NCBI RefSeq assembly: GCF_051020765.1
Contig: NW_027469560.1
Coordinates: 37,376-101,375, forward strand
Length of the DNA stretch: 64,000 bases
Direction: 5' to 3'
Source: Lasioglossum baleicum
Lineage: Eukaryota > Arthropoda > Insecta > Hymenoptera > Halictidae
Shown: positions 42,485 to 49,615 of the stretch, piece after piece
Layout of the letters: every line of letters starts with the position of its first letter
Numbering within the stretch: the first letter of the stretch is position 1
Program-made: the position numbers and the translations under genes
Notes under the pieces: generated by a model
The model's database searches: none
What the model saw: the letters and a program-made list of their open reading frames with translations, nothing else
What the model was told of the DNA's origin: nothing

Positions 42485-43060
42485 ATGCATCCTCTCGCGC
42501 GTGTTTTTGCTCGACTAGCCTGCGGGATGCATCCTCTCGCGCGTGTTTTTGCTCGACTAGCCTGCGGGATGCATCCTCTCGCGCGTGTTTTTGCTCGACT
42601 AGCCTGCGGGATGCATCCTCTCGCGCGTGTTTTTGCTCGACTAGCCTGCGGGATGCATCCTCTCGCGCGTGTTTTTGCTCGACTAGCCTGCGGGATGCAT
42701 CCTCTCGCGCGTGTTTTTGCTCGACTAGCCTGCGTGATGCATCCTCTCGCGCGTGTTTTTGCTCGACTAGCCTGCGGGATGCATCCTCTCGCGCGTGTTT
42801 TTGCTCGACTAGCCTGCGGGATGCATCCTCTCGCGCGTGTTTTTGCTCGACTAGCCTGCGTGATGCATCCTCTCGCGCGTGTTTTTGCTCGACTGGCATG
42901 CGGGATGCATCCTCTCGCGCGTGTTTTTGCTCGACTAGCCTGCGTGATGCATCCTCTCGCGCGTGTTTTTGCTCGACTAGCCTGCGGGATGCATCCTCTC
43001 GCGCGTGTTTTTGCTCGACTAGCCTGCGGGATGCATCCTCTCGCGCGTGTTTTTGCTCGA
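42485..43060. repeat. Run of CpG-rich GCGCGTG monomers, copy 2
   Basis: About 14 monomers. The same markers appear 4,411 bases later (105 x 42 + 1): GCGTGATG at 42731, 42858 and 42941, and GGCATGC at 42895. It lies about 0.6 kb from the retrotransposon. Confidence 0.85.
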
Positions 43061-43685
43061 CTAGCCTGCGGGATGCATCCTCTCGCACGTGTTTTTGCTC
43101 GACTAGCCTGCGGGATGCATCCTCTCGCGCGTGTTTTTGCTCGACTAGCCTGCGGGATGCATCCTCTCGCGCGTGTTTTTACTCGACTAGCCTGCGGGAT
43201 GCATCCTCTCGCACGTTTTTTTACCCGACTAGCCTGCGGGAAGCATCCTCCCGCACGTGTTTTTGATCGACTAGCCTGCGGGATGCATCCTCTCGCACGT
43301 GTTTTTGCTCGACTAGCCTGCGGGATGCATCCTCTCGCACGTGTTTTTGCTCGACTAGCCTGCGGGATGCATCCTCTCGCACGTGTTTTTGCTCGACTAG
43401 CCTGCGGGATGCATCCTCTCGCACGTGTTATTACTCGACTAGCCTGCGGGATGCATCCTCTCGCACGTGTTTTTGCTCGACTGCCCTGCGGGATGCATCC
43501 TCTCGCACGTGTTTTTGCTCGACTGGCCTGCGGGATGCATCCTCTCGCACGTGTTTTTGCTCGACTAGCCTGCGGGATGCATCCTCTCGCACGTGTTTTT
43601 GCTCGACTAGCCTGCGGGATGCATCCTCTCGCACGTGTTTTTGCTCGACTAGCCTGCGGGATGCATCCTCTCGCACGTGTTTTTA

Positions 43686-43689
43686 CTCG
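43686..43689. other. Left target-site duplication CTCG
   Basis: The four bases before the 5' LTR are CTCG, matching the four after the 3' LTR. A 4-bp duplication fits Ty3/Gypsy integration. The bases before the insertion (29 from ATG 43661) plus the 13 between the right TSD and ATG 49958 make 42, so the target was one intact monomer. Confidence 0.88.
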
Positions 43690-43951
43690 TGTAACAGACC
43701 TACAGAAGGAAGGCCTGTTACGAACAAACCCCTAGCAAACCTCCACCGGTTAGACACGACGACGCGATCTAGTAACGTACCACCGGCCTCCTGTCACAAC
43801 AACAACACCGCCTGTACCGCACGTACCCCGCACCCAGGCCCGTATTCCAACGGGAATCCAAATCAAATTTCCAAAATACTGTTCGAAAGACGGTATACGT
43901 CACCAGCAAAATACCGCACCGCACCACCATCCCTTACCACCAAACCATCCC

Positions 43952-43959
43952 TATAAAAG
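43952..43959 (+). promoter_or_regulatory. TATA box, 5' LTR
   Basis: TATAAAAG, followed by GC-rich sequence, about 262 bp into the LTR. Transcription would be expected to start some 25-35 bases downstream, near 43980-43990, placing the motif array and hairpin inside the transcript. A CACGTG E-box lies at 44015-44020. Confidence 0.75.
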
Positions 43960-44086
43960 CCGGCACGAACAGACTAGAACCACCTGAGTCTGCCAGCAGT
44001 TATCCAGGAACAACCACGTGCGATATTCCAGTGCTGTGAGTATCCTACCTGTAACCGTTGTCCACGTCTCCGCCGTTATCGGCATC

Positions 44087-44513
44087 CTGGTTCCGCTGGT
44101 ACGAGCCGTGCTCTACCTCGAACACTCGGTGTGTCACCGGTCTCTTTCGCTAGGCGCGTCGCCTCCGAGAGTCGACGATTAAGAAGCGGTGTGTCACCCT
44201 TCGACCTCGTCGAAACCCTGTCGTCCTGCCAGTCCGCTGGTGCGAGCCGTGCTCCACCTCGAACACCCGGTGCGTCACCGGTCACTTTCGCTAGGCGCGT
44301 CGCCTCCGAGAGCCGACGAACAAGAAGCGGTGCGTCACCCTTTGACTTCGTCGGAGAACCTCCTGTCCAGTTATCCCGTCGCTCCGCTGGTGCGAGTTGT
44401 ACTCCACCTCGAACATACCCGGTGCGTCACCGGTATATTTCGTGATACGCGTCGTCCACGAAATCGGCCGAACTAGAAGCGGTGCGTCACCCTTCGACGT
44501 CGCCTAAGAACCG
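44087..44513 (+). repeat. Imperfect internal repeats in 5' LTR
   Basis: Three diverged direct units. Each carries a CCGCTGGT box (44093, 44234, 44384; spacings 141 and 150), then a CTCGAACA box, GGTGYGTCACC, and then AGAAGC before a second GGTGYGTCACC. The first two units also share CGCTAGGCGCGTCGCC. The third is more diverged. The same structure is at 49005-49431 in the 3' LTR. Confidence 0.85.
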
Positions 44514-44636
44514 CCTAGAAAGTCACCCTCGTGAGGCGAGTCGCCCCCGAGGCCAGTCGAGCCAGACAAGGTGCGTCACCTTGATCGAACTCCCTGAACG
44601 ACTGTCCGGAGGGACTTCGATGACCCGTGCGTCACG
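44128..44636 (+). promoter_or_regulatory. GGTGYGTCACC motif array, 5' LTR
   Basis: Seven exact copies of GGTGYGTCACC start at 44128, 44188, 44269, 44329, 44421, 44481 and 44570. An eighth copy with altered ends is at 44626-44636. Each has GGTG/CACC ends that could pair, and a CGTCA core, the half-site recognised by CREB/ATF-type bZIP proteins. The motif stays intact while the sequence between copies diverges. Whether it acts as DNA or RNA is unknown. Confidence 0.7.
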
Positions 44637-44673
44637 GCCATCGAAGGACCACGACAACCCGGCCTAGGTAGGG

Positions 44674-44697
44674 AGATCACGACGACAGTCGTGATCT
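44674..44697 (+). other. 10-bp perfect hairpin in 5' LTR
   Basis: AGATCACGAC, a GACA loop, then GTCGTGATCT: a perfect 10-bp inverted repeat downstream of the expected transcription start. It could form an RNA stem-loop (packaging, dimerisation or 3'-end formation) or be a dyad protein site. Confidence 0.75.
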
Positions 44698-45022
44698 AAC
44701 TCTACCCCTGTCCATCCTGCCCGCGTCCTACGCCACATACAGGTCCGGGTAGCACTCGCACGGTCACACGTTCTAAAGTCACGGGCACCGTAGTATTTCC
44801 ACCGCGCACTGTATCCTGAGGCACCGTAACATACGCGACCGAAAGGCAGCGAGTATAATTTGTTTAACCGCAACCGAATCGTCTCAGTTATTTCACCCGC
44901 ATCGACTCCGTTCCTCGCGTCGACACTCCACCTGTCGTTTAGAACCCTGGGTCGGCGAGCTGTTCAACACCAAGGAGCCCGAACGCGAGGAAGCCGAACG
45001 ACGACGAAACACACCTGTTACA

Positions 45023-45040
45023 TGGCGCCCGAACAGGGAC
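45023..45040 (+). other. Primer binding site, tRNA-Lys type
   Basis: TGGCGCCCGAACAGGGAC lies directly against the LTR end with no spacer. It begins with TGG, the complement of the tRNA CCA tail. The 18 bases match the known PBS for the lysine tRNA used by several retroelements, so minus-strand synthesis is expected to be primed by tRNA-Lys. Confidence 0.93.
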
Positions 45041-45214
45041 CGACGGAAAGGCATCCGCGTCGCGAATAGCTTTTCAAAATAAACAATCACCGGTTCAACA
45101 CGGTAACGCGCGCGTAACCAGAGGACCAGTACGCCGCGTAACATTCCTGAGCCGCGTTGAACCGTGACCGCGCCGGCACACACACGCGTTTCGTACCCCA
45201 GACGCCATCTCTGG
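45041..45214 (+). other. 5' leader between PBS and gag
   Basis: Short untranslated leader. An upstream ATG (45022, across the LTR/PBS junction) opens a 15-codon frame ending at 45069. An AATAAA at 45078-45083 lies within it. No other feature was recognised. Confidence 0.6.
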
Positions 45215-46303
45215 ATGCGCACCGGTATTACCCGCCCTGAGAGTCGAAATTTCAAACACGCCGTCGCAAACCCCGGCCGAGGAAATCGGCCAACCACCAG
45301 GACTACGGACGAACGCCGTCAACAGTGGGCCGATCTAATTAAACTAGAGATCACCAACCTCTTCAACATGACCGAACCAAAGACCCCGCAATTTGTAAAC
45401 ACCATGCAACCAGGCACGTCCCACCAAGCCGACACAATGGCCGGCGCCAATAGAGCGGCCGCAAACGAGCAAGACGACACCGGAAAGAGAATGGACCGGA
45501 TGCGCAAGTGGGGATGCACGACGGACGGCAAGGACCCTTTCCGGTTTCTCGAACGGATAGGGGAACTAGCCCATTCATATCACATCTCCGACGCAGAATT
45601 ATTAGAGGGGGTACCGGAACTTTTGCGAGGAGACGCCCAAGACTGGTACCGGGATAACCGCTACCAGATCAACACATGGGAGGAATTCACCGCAGACTTC
45701 CTGATGGTCTACGCCGGTCACAAGACCCCGGTGCAACGAGCACGCGAAGCACGAGCACGCGTACAGAAACCCGGAGAACCGTTCCATGAGTACATGAACG
45801 CGCTCACCACCCTCATGAGACGAGCGCTCATCCCGACGGACGAATATCTGGAAACCATCTATGAAAACATGCTACCAGATTACACGGCCATCATCGATCC
45901 AGAATCGATTTCCAGCATCCGAGACCTGCTCCGACACGCGCAACGCATCGAGAGAGCCATAGAGCGGAAAACCCAAATGCAACGGACCGCCAGCCGGCCT
46001 CTCGCCGCCGCCATCAACGAGAACCAGGACCACACGCCAAGCCAGACACGCGCCGATCCAATCGAGGCACGACTCGCCCGACTGAGCAACACACCCCGTG
46101 GGGAAGGGGAAGCCAGTGCGATTCAAGGTGACAACACCAACAGCTACAGTCGAATGACACACTGCTGGCGGTGTAAACAACGGGGCCACACCCGTTTCGA
46201 GTGTAGAAACGCCTATCGGAGATTCTGCTCGCGATGTGGTCGAGACGGCATACGCACGGAGGAGTGTCATCCGTCGGGAAACGACAACCGGGGCCCGCCG
46301 TAG
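45215..46303 (+). CDS. Gag (capsid-nucleocapsid) of the LTR retrotransposon
   Basis: A 362-residue structural polyprotein that would form the cytoplasmic particle and bind the element RNA. A retrotransposon-gag capsid domain spans about residues 105-235; it contains WYRDN near residue 144 and WEEF near 155, followed by a helix-rich stretch. A CCHC zinc knuckle (C-X2-C-X4-H-X4-C) is at residues 317-330 (46163-46204). A second knuckle-like motif at 338-351 has Ile where the His should be, so it may not bind zinc normally. The frame is open upstream to a GTG at 45164, but a eukaryotic start needs ATG. ATG 45215 is the first in frame but in weak context; ATG 45368 has an A at -3 and may be used instead. 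The stop at 46301-46303 lies inside the frameshift hairpin. The reading frame is intact. Function is inferred from family features. Confidence 0.9.
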   Translation: MRTGITRPESRNFKHAVANPGRGNRPTTRTTDERRQQWADLIKLEITNLFNMTEPKTPQFVNTMQPGTSHQADTMAGANRAAANEQDDTGKRMDRMRKWGCTTDGKDPFRFLERIGELAHSYHISDAELLEGVPELLRGDAQDWYRDNRYQINTWEEFTADFLMVYAGHKTPVQRAREARARVQKPGEPFHEYMNALTTLMRRALIPTDEYLETIYENMLPDYTAIIDPESISSIRDLLRHAQRIERAIERKTQMQRTASRPLAAAINENQDHTPSQTRADPIEARLARLSNTPRGEGEASAIQGDNTNSYSRMTHCWRCKQRGHTRFECRNAYRRFCSRCGRDGIRTEECHPSGNDNRGPP

Positions 46304-46322
46304 ACGGGCGCGCGCCGGCCCC
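46276..46322 (+). promoter_or_regulatory. -1 ribosomal frameshift signal between gag and pol
   Basis: The heptamer G GGA AAC (46276-46282) fits X_XXY_YYZ and sits in the correct phase of the gag frame (gag reads GGA AAC at 46277-46282). GGGAAAC is the known slippery site of some retroviral gag-pro junctions. After a 7-base spacer, GGGGCC (46290-46295) pairs with GGCCCC (46317-46322). Inside it, CGCC (46296-46299) can pair with GGCG (46307-46310). The gag stop is inside this stem. The pol remnant continues in exactly the -1 frame. Confidence 0.85.
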
Positions 46323-46380
46323 AGGGATAAAGTACCCACCCCGCCCCTCCCTACCAACCCGGATATTGGGAAAGGAAAGC

Positions 46381-46440
46381 ACCGCCTTGCATGATACCGG
46401 TGCCCAATTGTCATGTATCAACGCCGGAGCGTACAAATGG
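46381..46440 (+). other. Protease N-terminal fragment
   Basis: The pol frame reads ALHDTGAQLSCI, the start of a retropepsin with the D-T-G-A active site. Only about 20 residues remain before homology stops near 46440-46456. The flap and C-terminal strand are gone, so no active protease is expected. Confidence 0.8.
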
Positions 46441-46455
46441 GCCCCCGGAGTGCGG

Positions 46456-46521
46456 CGGTACGACGTCGACACCCAGTATCGGCCAGGAAAGCCGAACCAT
46501 GTAGCAGACGCATTATCCCGC
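46456..46521 (+). other. RNase H C-terminal fragment
   Basis: YDVDTQYRPGKPNHVADALSR-like segment. YRPG followed by ADALSR is the hallmark end of Ty3/Gypsy RNase H. It begins almost directly after the protease fragment, which defines the first deletion junction (about 46440-46456). Confidence 0.85.
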
Positions 46522-46719
46522 ATCAAACCGGTACCAGGCGTCAGTCTCCTCCGCACCAAACCGCGTAACGACTCCTGGTACGAGAAGAAGATGGAAACCG
46601 TGCAGCACGATCCCGCCTCAGTTCCCGATTTCCGGATTTACGAGGGAAAACTGCAACGACGAATACCGCATCAGCTCGATTACAACGAGCCAGATTCCGG
46701 AAACGCATGGAAAATATGC

Positions 46720-46890
46720 ATACCGGCGATCGACCGAGAGGCAGTGCTACGGCAATTTCACGACGACCCCACCGCGGGACATCTAGGAATCGCCAAAACG
46801 AGCGTCCGCATTGCCCAGAGGTACCACTGGCCAGGGATGTTCCGAGACATCGCACGACATGTACGCAGCTGCGTCAGCTGCCAAAAATAC
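46720..46890 (+). other. Integrase HHCC zinc-binding domain
   Basis: H-X6-H (46759-46782) and C-X2-C (46870-46881) with the conserved HWPGM segment between them. All four zinc ligands are present, so this domain looks complete. In intact integrases it helps multimerise and bind the LTR ends. Confidence 0.88.
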
Positions 46891-46949
46891 AAGTCACCGC
46901 CTGTACCGCCACCAGGACGCCTCCACGCTAATCCAGGGACACAGCCGGG

Positions 46950-47010
46950 GCACACCGTGTCCATAGATATGATGGGGCCATCTCCGCGACCACGACGCGG
47001 ACACACCCGT
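46950..47010 (+). other. Start of integrase catalytic core, truncated
   Basis: VSIDMMGP carries the first Asp of the DDE triad (46966-46968). The sequence ends around RRGHT, and the second Asp and the Glu are not found downstream, so the core is removed by the second deletion. Confidence 0.8.
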
Positions 47011-47159
47011 CTACAGGGTCTCAAACCAGAATACAGCCCCGAAAACGACGCGCGTACGGAGAGCATCGAACCGGACTCCCCCGCGGAGCGAACCAGGATG
47101 CCCGCAACCGCCCCTGACCCGACGACTACCCCGGCCCCACGCGGCCGAGGCCGACTCCG

Positions 47160-48300
47160 GAAAATAATCAGCAGCCTTTATTCAATTTCCAGAATCATGC
47201 CAATGGACGATTTTTACGGGGAGCTGAACGAGCTATTCGGCGACACGTCAGACCTCGATGACCGACCACGTACGCCGACCACCCCCGCACACCTGGTCCA
47301 AGCAGGGGAACAAACGGTGGACCCTCCCCGGCAAGAGGAGACAACCCCACACCCGCCTGCGCCAGCCAACACCAACACCACGCGGTATCGCATCCCGAAA
47401 ATCGCGAGACCTCAAGAAGGGGCACCACCAGCACCAGCAGTGATGACCGTAGCGGTCAACGCAAAAGGTCCAGCAAGGATGGAGGCCACAATACGGAAGC
47501 CTACCCGCCCCAGGCCAGTAGCGACCTCACGACGACGACCGGAGGCCACTCGTACAAAGGAGAGCAACAACCCCGCCCCACCACGAGAGGAAAAAAAACA
47601 CACCGTCCGGCCCGTAACCTGGATGCCAGGAACAGCACCAGAAGGCCTCCGACTCCGTACCACCTCAACCTCCAGTTCTCTATCTAGTGGGTCGACAATC
47701 CCACCCACTAGCATAGAGGAGCACCGGAGGCGCGCAGGTCACGGACCATCTCTGGGCCTCCCCAGGGGGCTCCCAGAACCACCAAACTGGTGGACAAAAA
47801 AGGATACAGCAGCGTTGCAACCAAAGACCAGAATACGAGGCCCCCAAGTACGAGCAATACAGCCGCCAGTCAAGCAGACACAATCGGTAACACCGTCACC
47901 AGGAGAACAAGGGACCCAGCTACCAAAGGAAGCACCACCCCCCGAACAACCGCAACCGAGGCACCCCACCACGCCGACACGACGAACACGAACCACCCGC
48001 TACATGGCAACGGAAAAAGAGCAAGGGCCACCGCAACCTGCACCAACGCAACCACCACGACGACAAAACGCTGCGTCAACACCGGCTACTACCACACCCA
48101 CGTCACCAGCGGGCCGGAAAAGACGAGCCGAAGAACCGGTAGCAGACAAACCCCAGCACCAGAAACCGGGGAATGGGGGTTTCCCTACACCACCTGGGTT
48201 CCACGACACGGTACCACCATTAAGGTACACCGGAAGGATACACCATGCCCCTCGACATGGTACTTGCTACCAAGTGGGCGACGCGTGGAGGTACCCTTGA
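47160..48300 (+). other. Proline/threonine/arginine-rich pol tail
   Basis: About 380 residues of low-complexity sequence continue the pol frame, with a short mixed segment near the start (KIISSLYSISRI, then FYGELNELF). No signal peptide, membrane segment or envelope feature is visible. Its function is not recognised. It could be an element-specific C-terminal domain or a former separate ORF. Confidence 0.5.
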
Positions 48301-48431
48301 GGCTGGCCACCTCCAAACGATTCCTGGCAACCATGGGGGACGAGAGGTGGGTCCTAAATTTCAACCGGGTCGGACAATTGATGCGCTGCCGACGACGAGA
48401 GGGCACTAACAACGGCACGACACCGCAATAA
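47712..48431 (+). pseudogene. Overlapping open frame; possible original end of the tail protein
   Basis: Open in a different frame from the pol remnant (first ATG 47790). The N-terminal two thirds are Thr-rich and look like a shadow of the pol-tail frame. The last 80 or so residues (about 48170-48431) have a mixed composition with several Trp and Phe and look more protein-like than the competing pol frame, which ends at 48300. A one-base loss in the G-rich stretch around 48170-48182 would explain a switch of frame there. This is inference from composition only. Confidence 0.4.
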
Positions 48432-48592
48432 AGGAAACCAGGCACCCACAGATATAAAGCTACGACGTGTTGACGATATTTCACTACCAGGCTACTATTC
48501 TGTTTGTACAAATACTGTAGTAAATCTTTGTTGCACGTTTTTTTTTTCTCTCTGAATAAAGACCGGTCTCACCGCCTTTCGCTCGCTTTCCC
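48432..48592 (+). other. 3' non-coding region before the PPT
   Basis: No coding signal. A run of ten T (48538-48547) is followed by AATAAA (48555-48560), 32 bases before the PPT. Confidence 0.6.
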
Positions 48593-48607
48593 GAAGAAGG
48601 AGGGGGG
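48593..48607 (+). other. Polypurine tract
   Basis: GAAGAAGGAGGGGGG, 15 uninterrupted purines ending exactly at the TG of the 3' LTR; the expected plus-strand primer. Confidence 0.92.
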
Positions 48608-48869
48608 TGTAACAGACCTACAGAAGGAAGGCCTGTTACGAACAAACCCCTAGCAAACCTCCACCGGTTAGACACGACGACGCGATCTAGTAACGTACCA
48701 CCGGCCTCCTGTCACAACAACAACACCGCCTGTACCGCACGTACCCCGCACCCAGGCCCGTATTCCAACGGGAATCCAAATCAAATTTCCAAAATACTGT
48801 TCGAAAGACGGTATACGTCACCAGCAAAATACCGCACCGCACCACCATCCCTTACCACCAAACCATCCC

Positions 48870-48877
48870 TATAAAAG
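48870..48877 (+). promoter_or_regulatory. TATA box, 3' LTR
   Basis: Identical TATAAAAG at the same LTR offset. In this copy the promoter faces the right satellite arm, so it could start satellite read-through RNA. Confidence 0.7.
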
Positions 48878-49045
48878 CCGGCACGAACAGACTAGAACCA
48901 CCTGAGTCTGCCAGCAGTTATCCAGGAACAACCACGTGCGATATTCCAGTGCTGTGAGTATCCTACCTGTAACCGTTGTCCACGTCTCCGCCGTTATCGG
49001 CATCCTGGTTCCGCTGGTACGAGCCGTGCTCTACCTCGAACACTC

Positions 49046-49554
49046 GGTGTGTCACCGGTCTCTTTCGCTAGGCGCGTCGCCTCCGAGAGTCGACGATTAA
49101 GAAGCGGTGTGTCACCCTTCGACCTCGTCGAAACCCTGTCGTCCTGCCAGTCCGCTGGTGCGAGCCGTGCTCCACCTCGAACACCCGGTGCGTCACCGGT
49201 CACTTTCGCTAGGCGCGTCGCCTCCGAGAGCCGACGAACAAGAAGCGGTGCGTCACCCTTTGACTTCGTCGGAGAACCTCCTGTCCAGTTATCCCGTCGC
49301 TCCGCTGGTGCGAGTTGTACTCCACCTCGAACATACCCGGTGCGTCACCGGTATATTTCGTGATACGCGTCGTCCACGAAATCGGCCGAACTAGAAGCGG
49401 TGCGTCACCCTTCGACGTCGCCTAAGAACCGCCTAGAAAGTCACCCTCGTGAGGCGAGTCGCCCCCGAGGCCAGTCGAGCCAGACAAGGTGCGTCACCTT
49501 GATCGAACTCCCTGAACGACTGTCCGGAGGGACTTCGATGACCCGTGCGTCACG
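49046..49554 (+). promoter_or_regulatory. GGTGYGTCACC motif array, 3' LTR
   Basis: Same motif array as in the 5' LTR, at an offset of 4,918 bp. Confidence 0.7.
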
Positions 49555-49591
49555 GCCATCGAAGGACCACGACAACCCGGCCTAGGTAGGG

Positions 49592-49615
49592 AGATCACGA
49601 CGACAGTCGTGATCT
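49592..49615 (+). other. 10-bp perfect hairpin in 3' LTR
   Basis: Identical to the 5' LTR hairpin at the corresponding offset. Confidence 0.75.

Larger units (their letters stand above)
1..43689. repeat. 42-bp satellite array, left arm
   Basis: Head-to-tail tandem array of a 42-bp monomer, about 1,040 copies, running off the left edge. A canonical monomer is 53-94. Its landmarks in order are the 10-bp palindrome GGATGCATCC (starting two bases before the ATG), CTCGC, the palindrome CACGTG, a T5 run, ACTCG, CTAG and CCTGCGG. Variation is limited to a few positions: A or G after the T-run, CTCG or CCCG, GATGCAT or GAAGCAT, CTCGC, CCCGC, CTGGC or CTCTC, and CACGTG or CGCGTG. Variants are linked: ACCCG is usually followed by GAAGCATCCTCCCGC. 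Monomer starts at 11 and 43661 are 1,039 x 42 + 12 bases apart. All 12 extra bases are explained by eleven T8 monomers and one inserted G. No host gene or unrelated insertion was seen in this arm. A centromeric, pericentromeric or subtelomeric location is plausible but not shown. Confidence 0.98.
43690..45022 (+). repeat. 5' LTR (1,333 bp)
   Basis: Starts TGTAACAG and ends CTGTTACA, with canonical TG...CA ends. It has the same length and, as far as can be read, the same sequence as 48608-49940. A second inverted copy of the start (CTGTTAC, 43715-43721) lies just inside the 5' end. U3 is short (about 260 bp before the TATA box). The long downstream R/U5 carries the repeated GGTGYGTCACC motif and a 10-bp hairpin. 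It supplies the promoter of the element. Confidence 0.97.
46282..48300 (+). pseudogene. Internally deleted pol polyprotein remnant
   Basis: Open frame in -1 phase to gag, first open at 46207; 672 codons counted from the slip site. In order: a protease start with the DTGA active-site motif (46393-46404, residues 38-41). About 15 codons later comes the C-terminal end of RNase H (YRPGKPNHVADALSR, 46477-46521). Then the integrase HHCC zinc finger (H160, H167, C197, C200) and the start of the integrase core with its first catalytic Asp (residue 229, 46966-46968). Soon after, at about 47000-47020, the sequence jumps to a stretch resembling the end of integrase (LKPEYSPEN), followed by a long Pro/Thr/Arg-rich tail. 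Missing are the rest of protease, all of reverse transcriptase, most of RNase H and two of the three integrase catalytic acidic residues. Both gaps keep the frame. It cannot encode working RT or integrase, but the zinc finger could still fold. Confidence 0.88.

Noticed and set aside
1..43689. CRISPR array
   Set aside because: The repeats are contiguous 42-bp monomers with no unique spacers, and the locus has eukaryotic LTR elements and no cas genes.
44128..44445. Small open frames in the LTRs (about 60-105 codons)
   Set aside because: Most lack an ATG start, overlap in several frames and follow the GC-rich LTR repeats; no domain is recognisable.
45023..45040. tRNA gene at the 5' LTR junction
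   Set aside because: Only the complement of a tRNA 3' end is present, abutting an LTR: a primer binding site, not a tRNA.
45164..45214. Gag start at GTG 45164
   Set aside because: The frame is open there, but a non-ATG start is unlikely in a eukaryotic element; ATG 45215 or 45368 is preferred.
47160..48300. Envelope (env) gene downstream of pol
   Set aside because: The tail is proline/threonine/arginine-rich with no signal peptide, membrane segment or cleavage motif.
48533..48547. Satellite-like GCACGTTTTTTTTTT inside the element, suggesting the element donated or captured satellite
   Set aside because: Only about 13 bases of low-complexity similarity to the T8 monomer; no other part of the monomer adjoins it.
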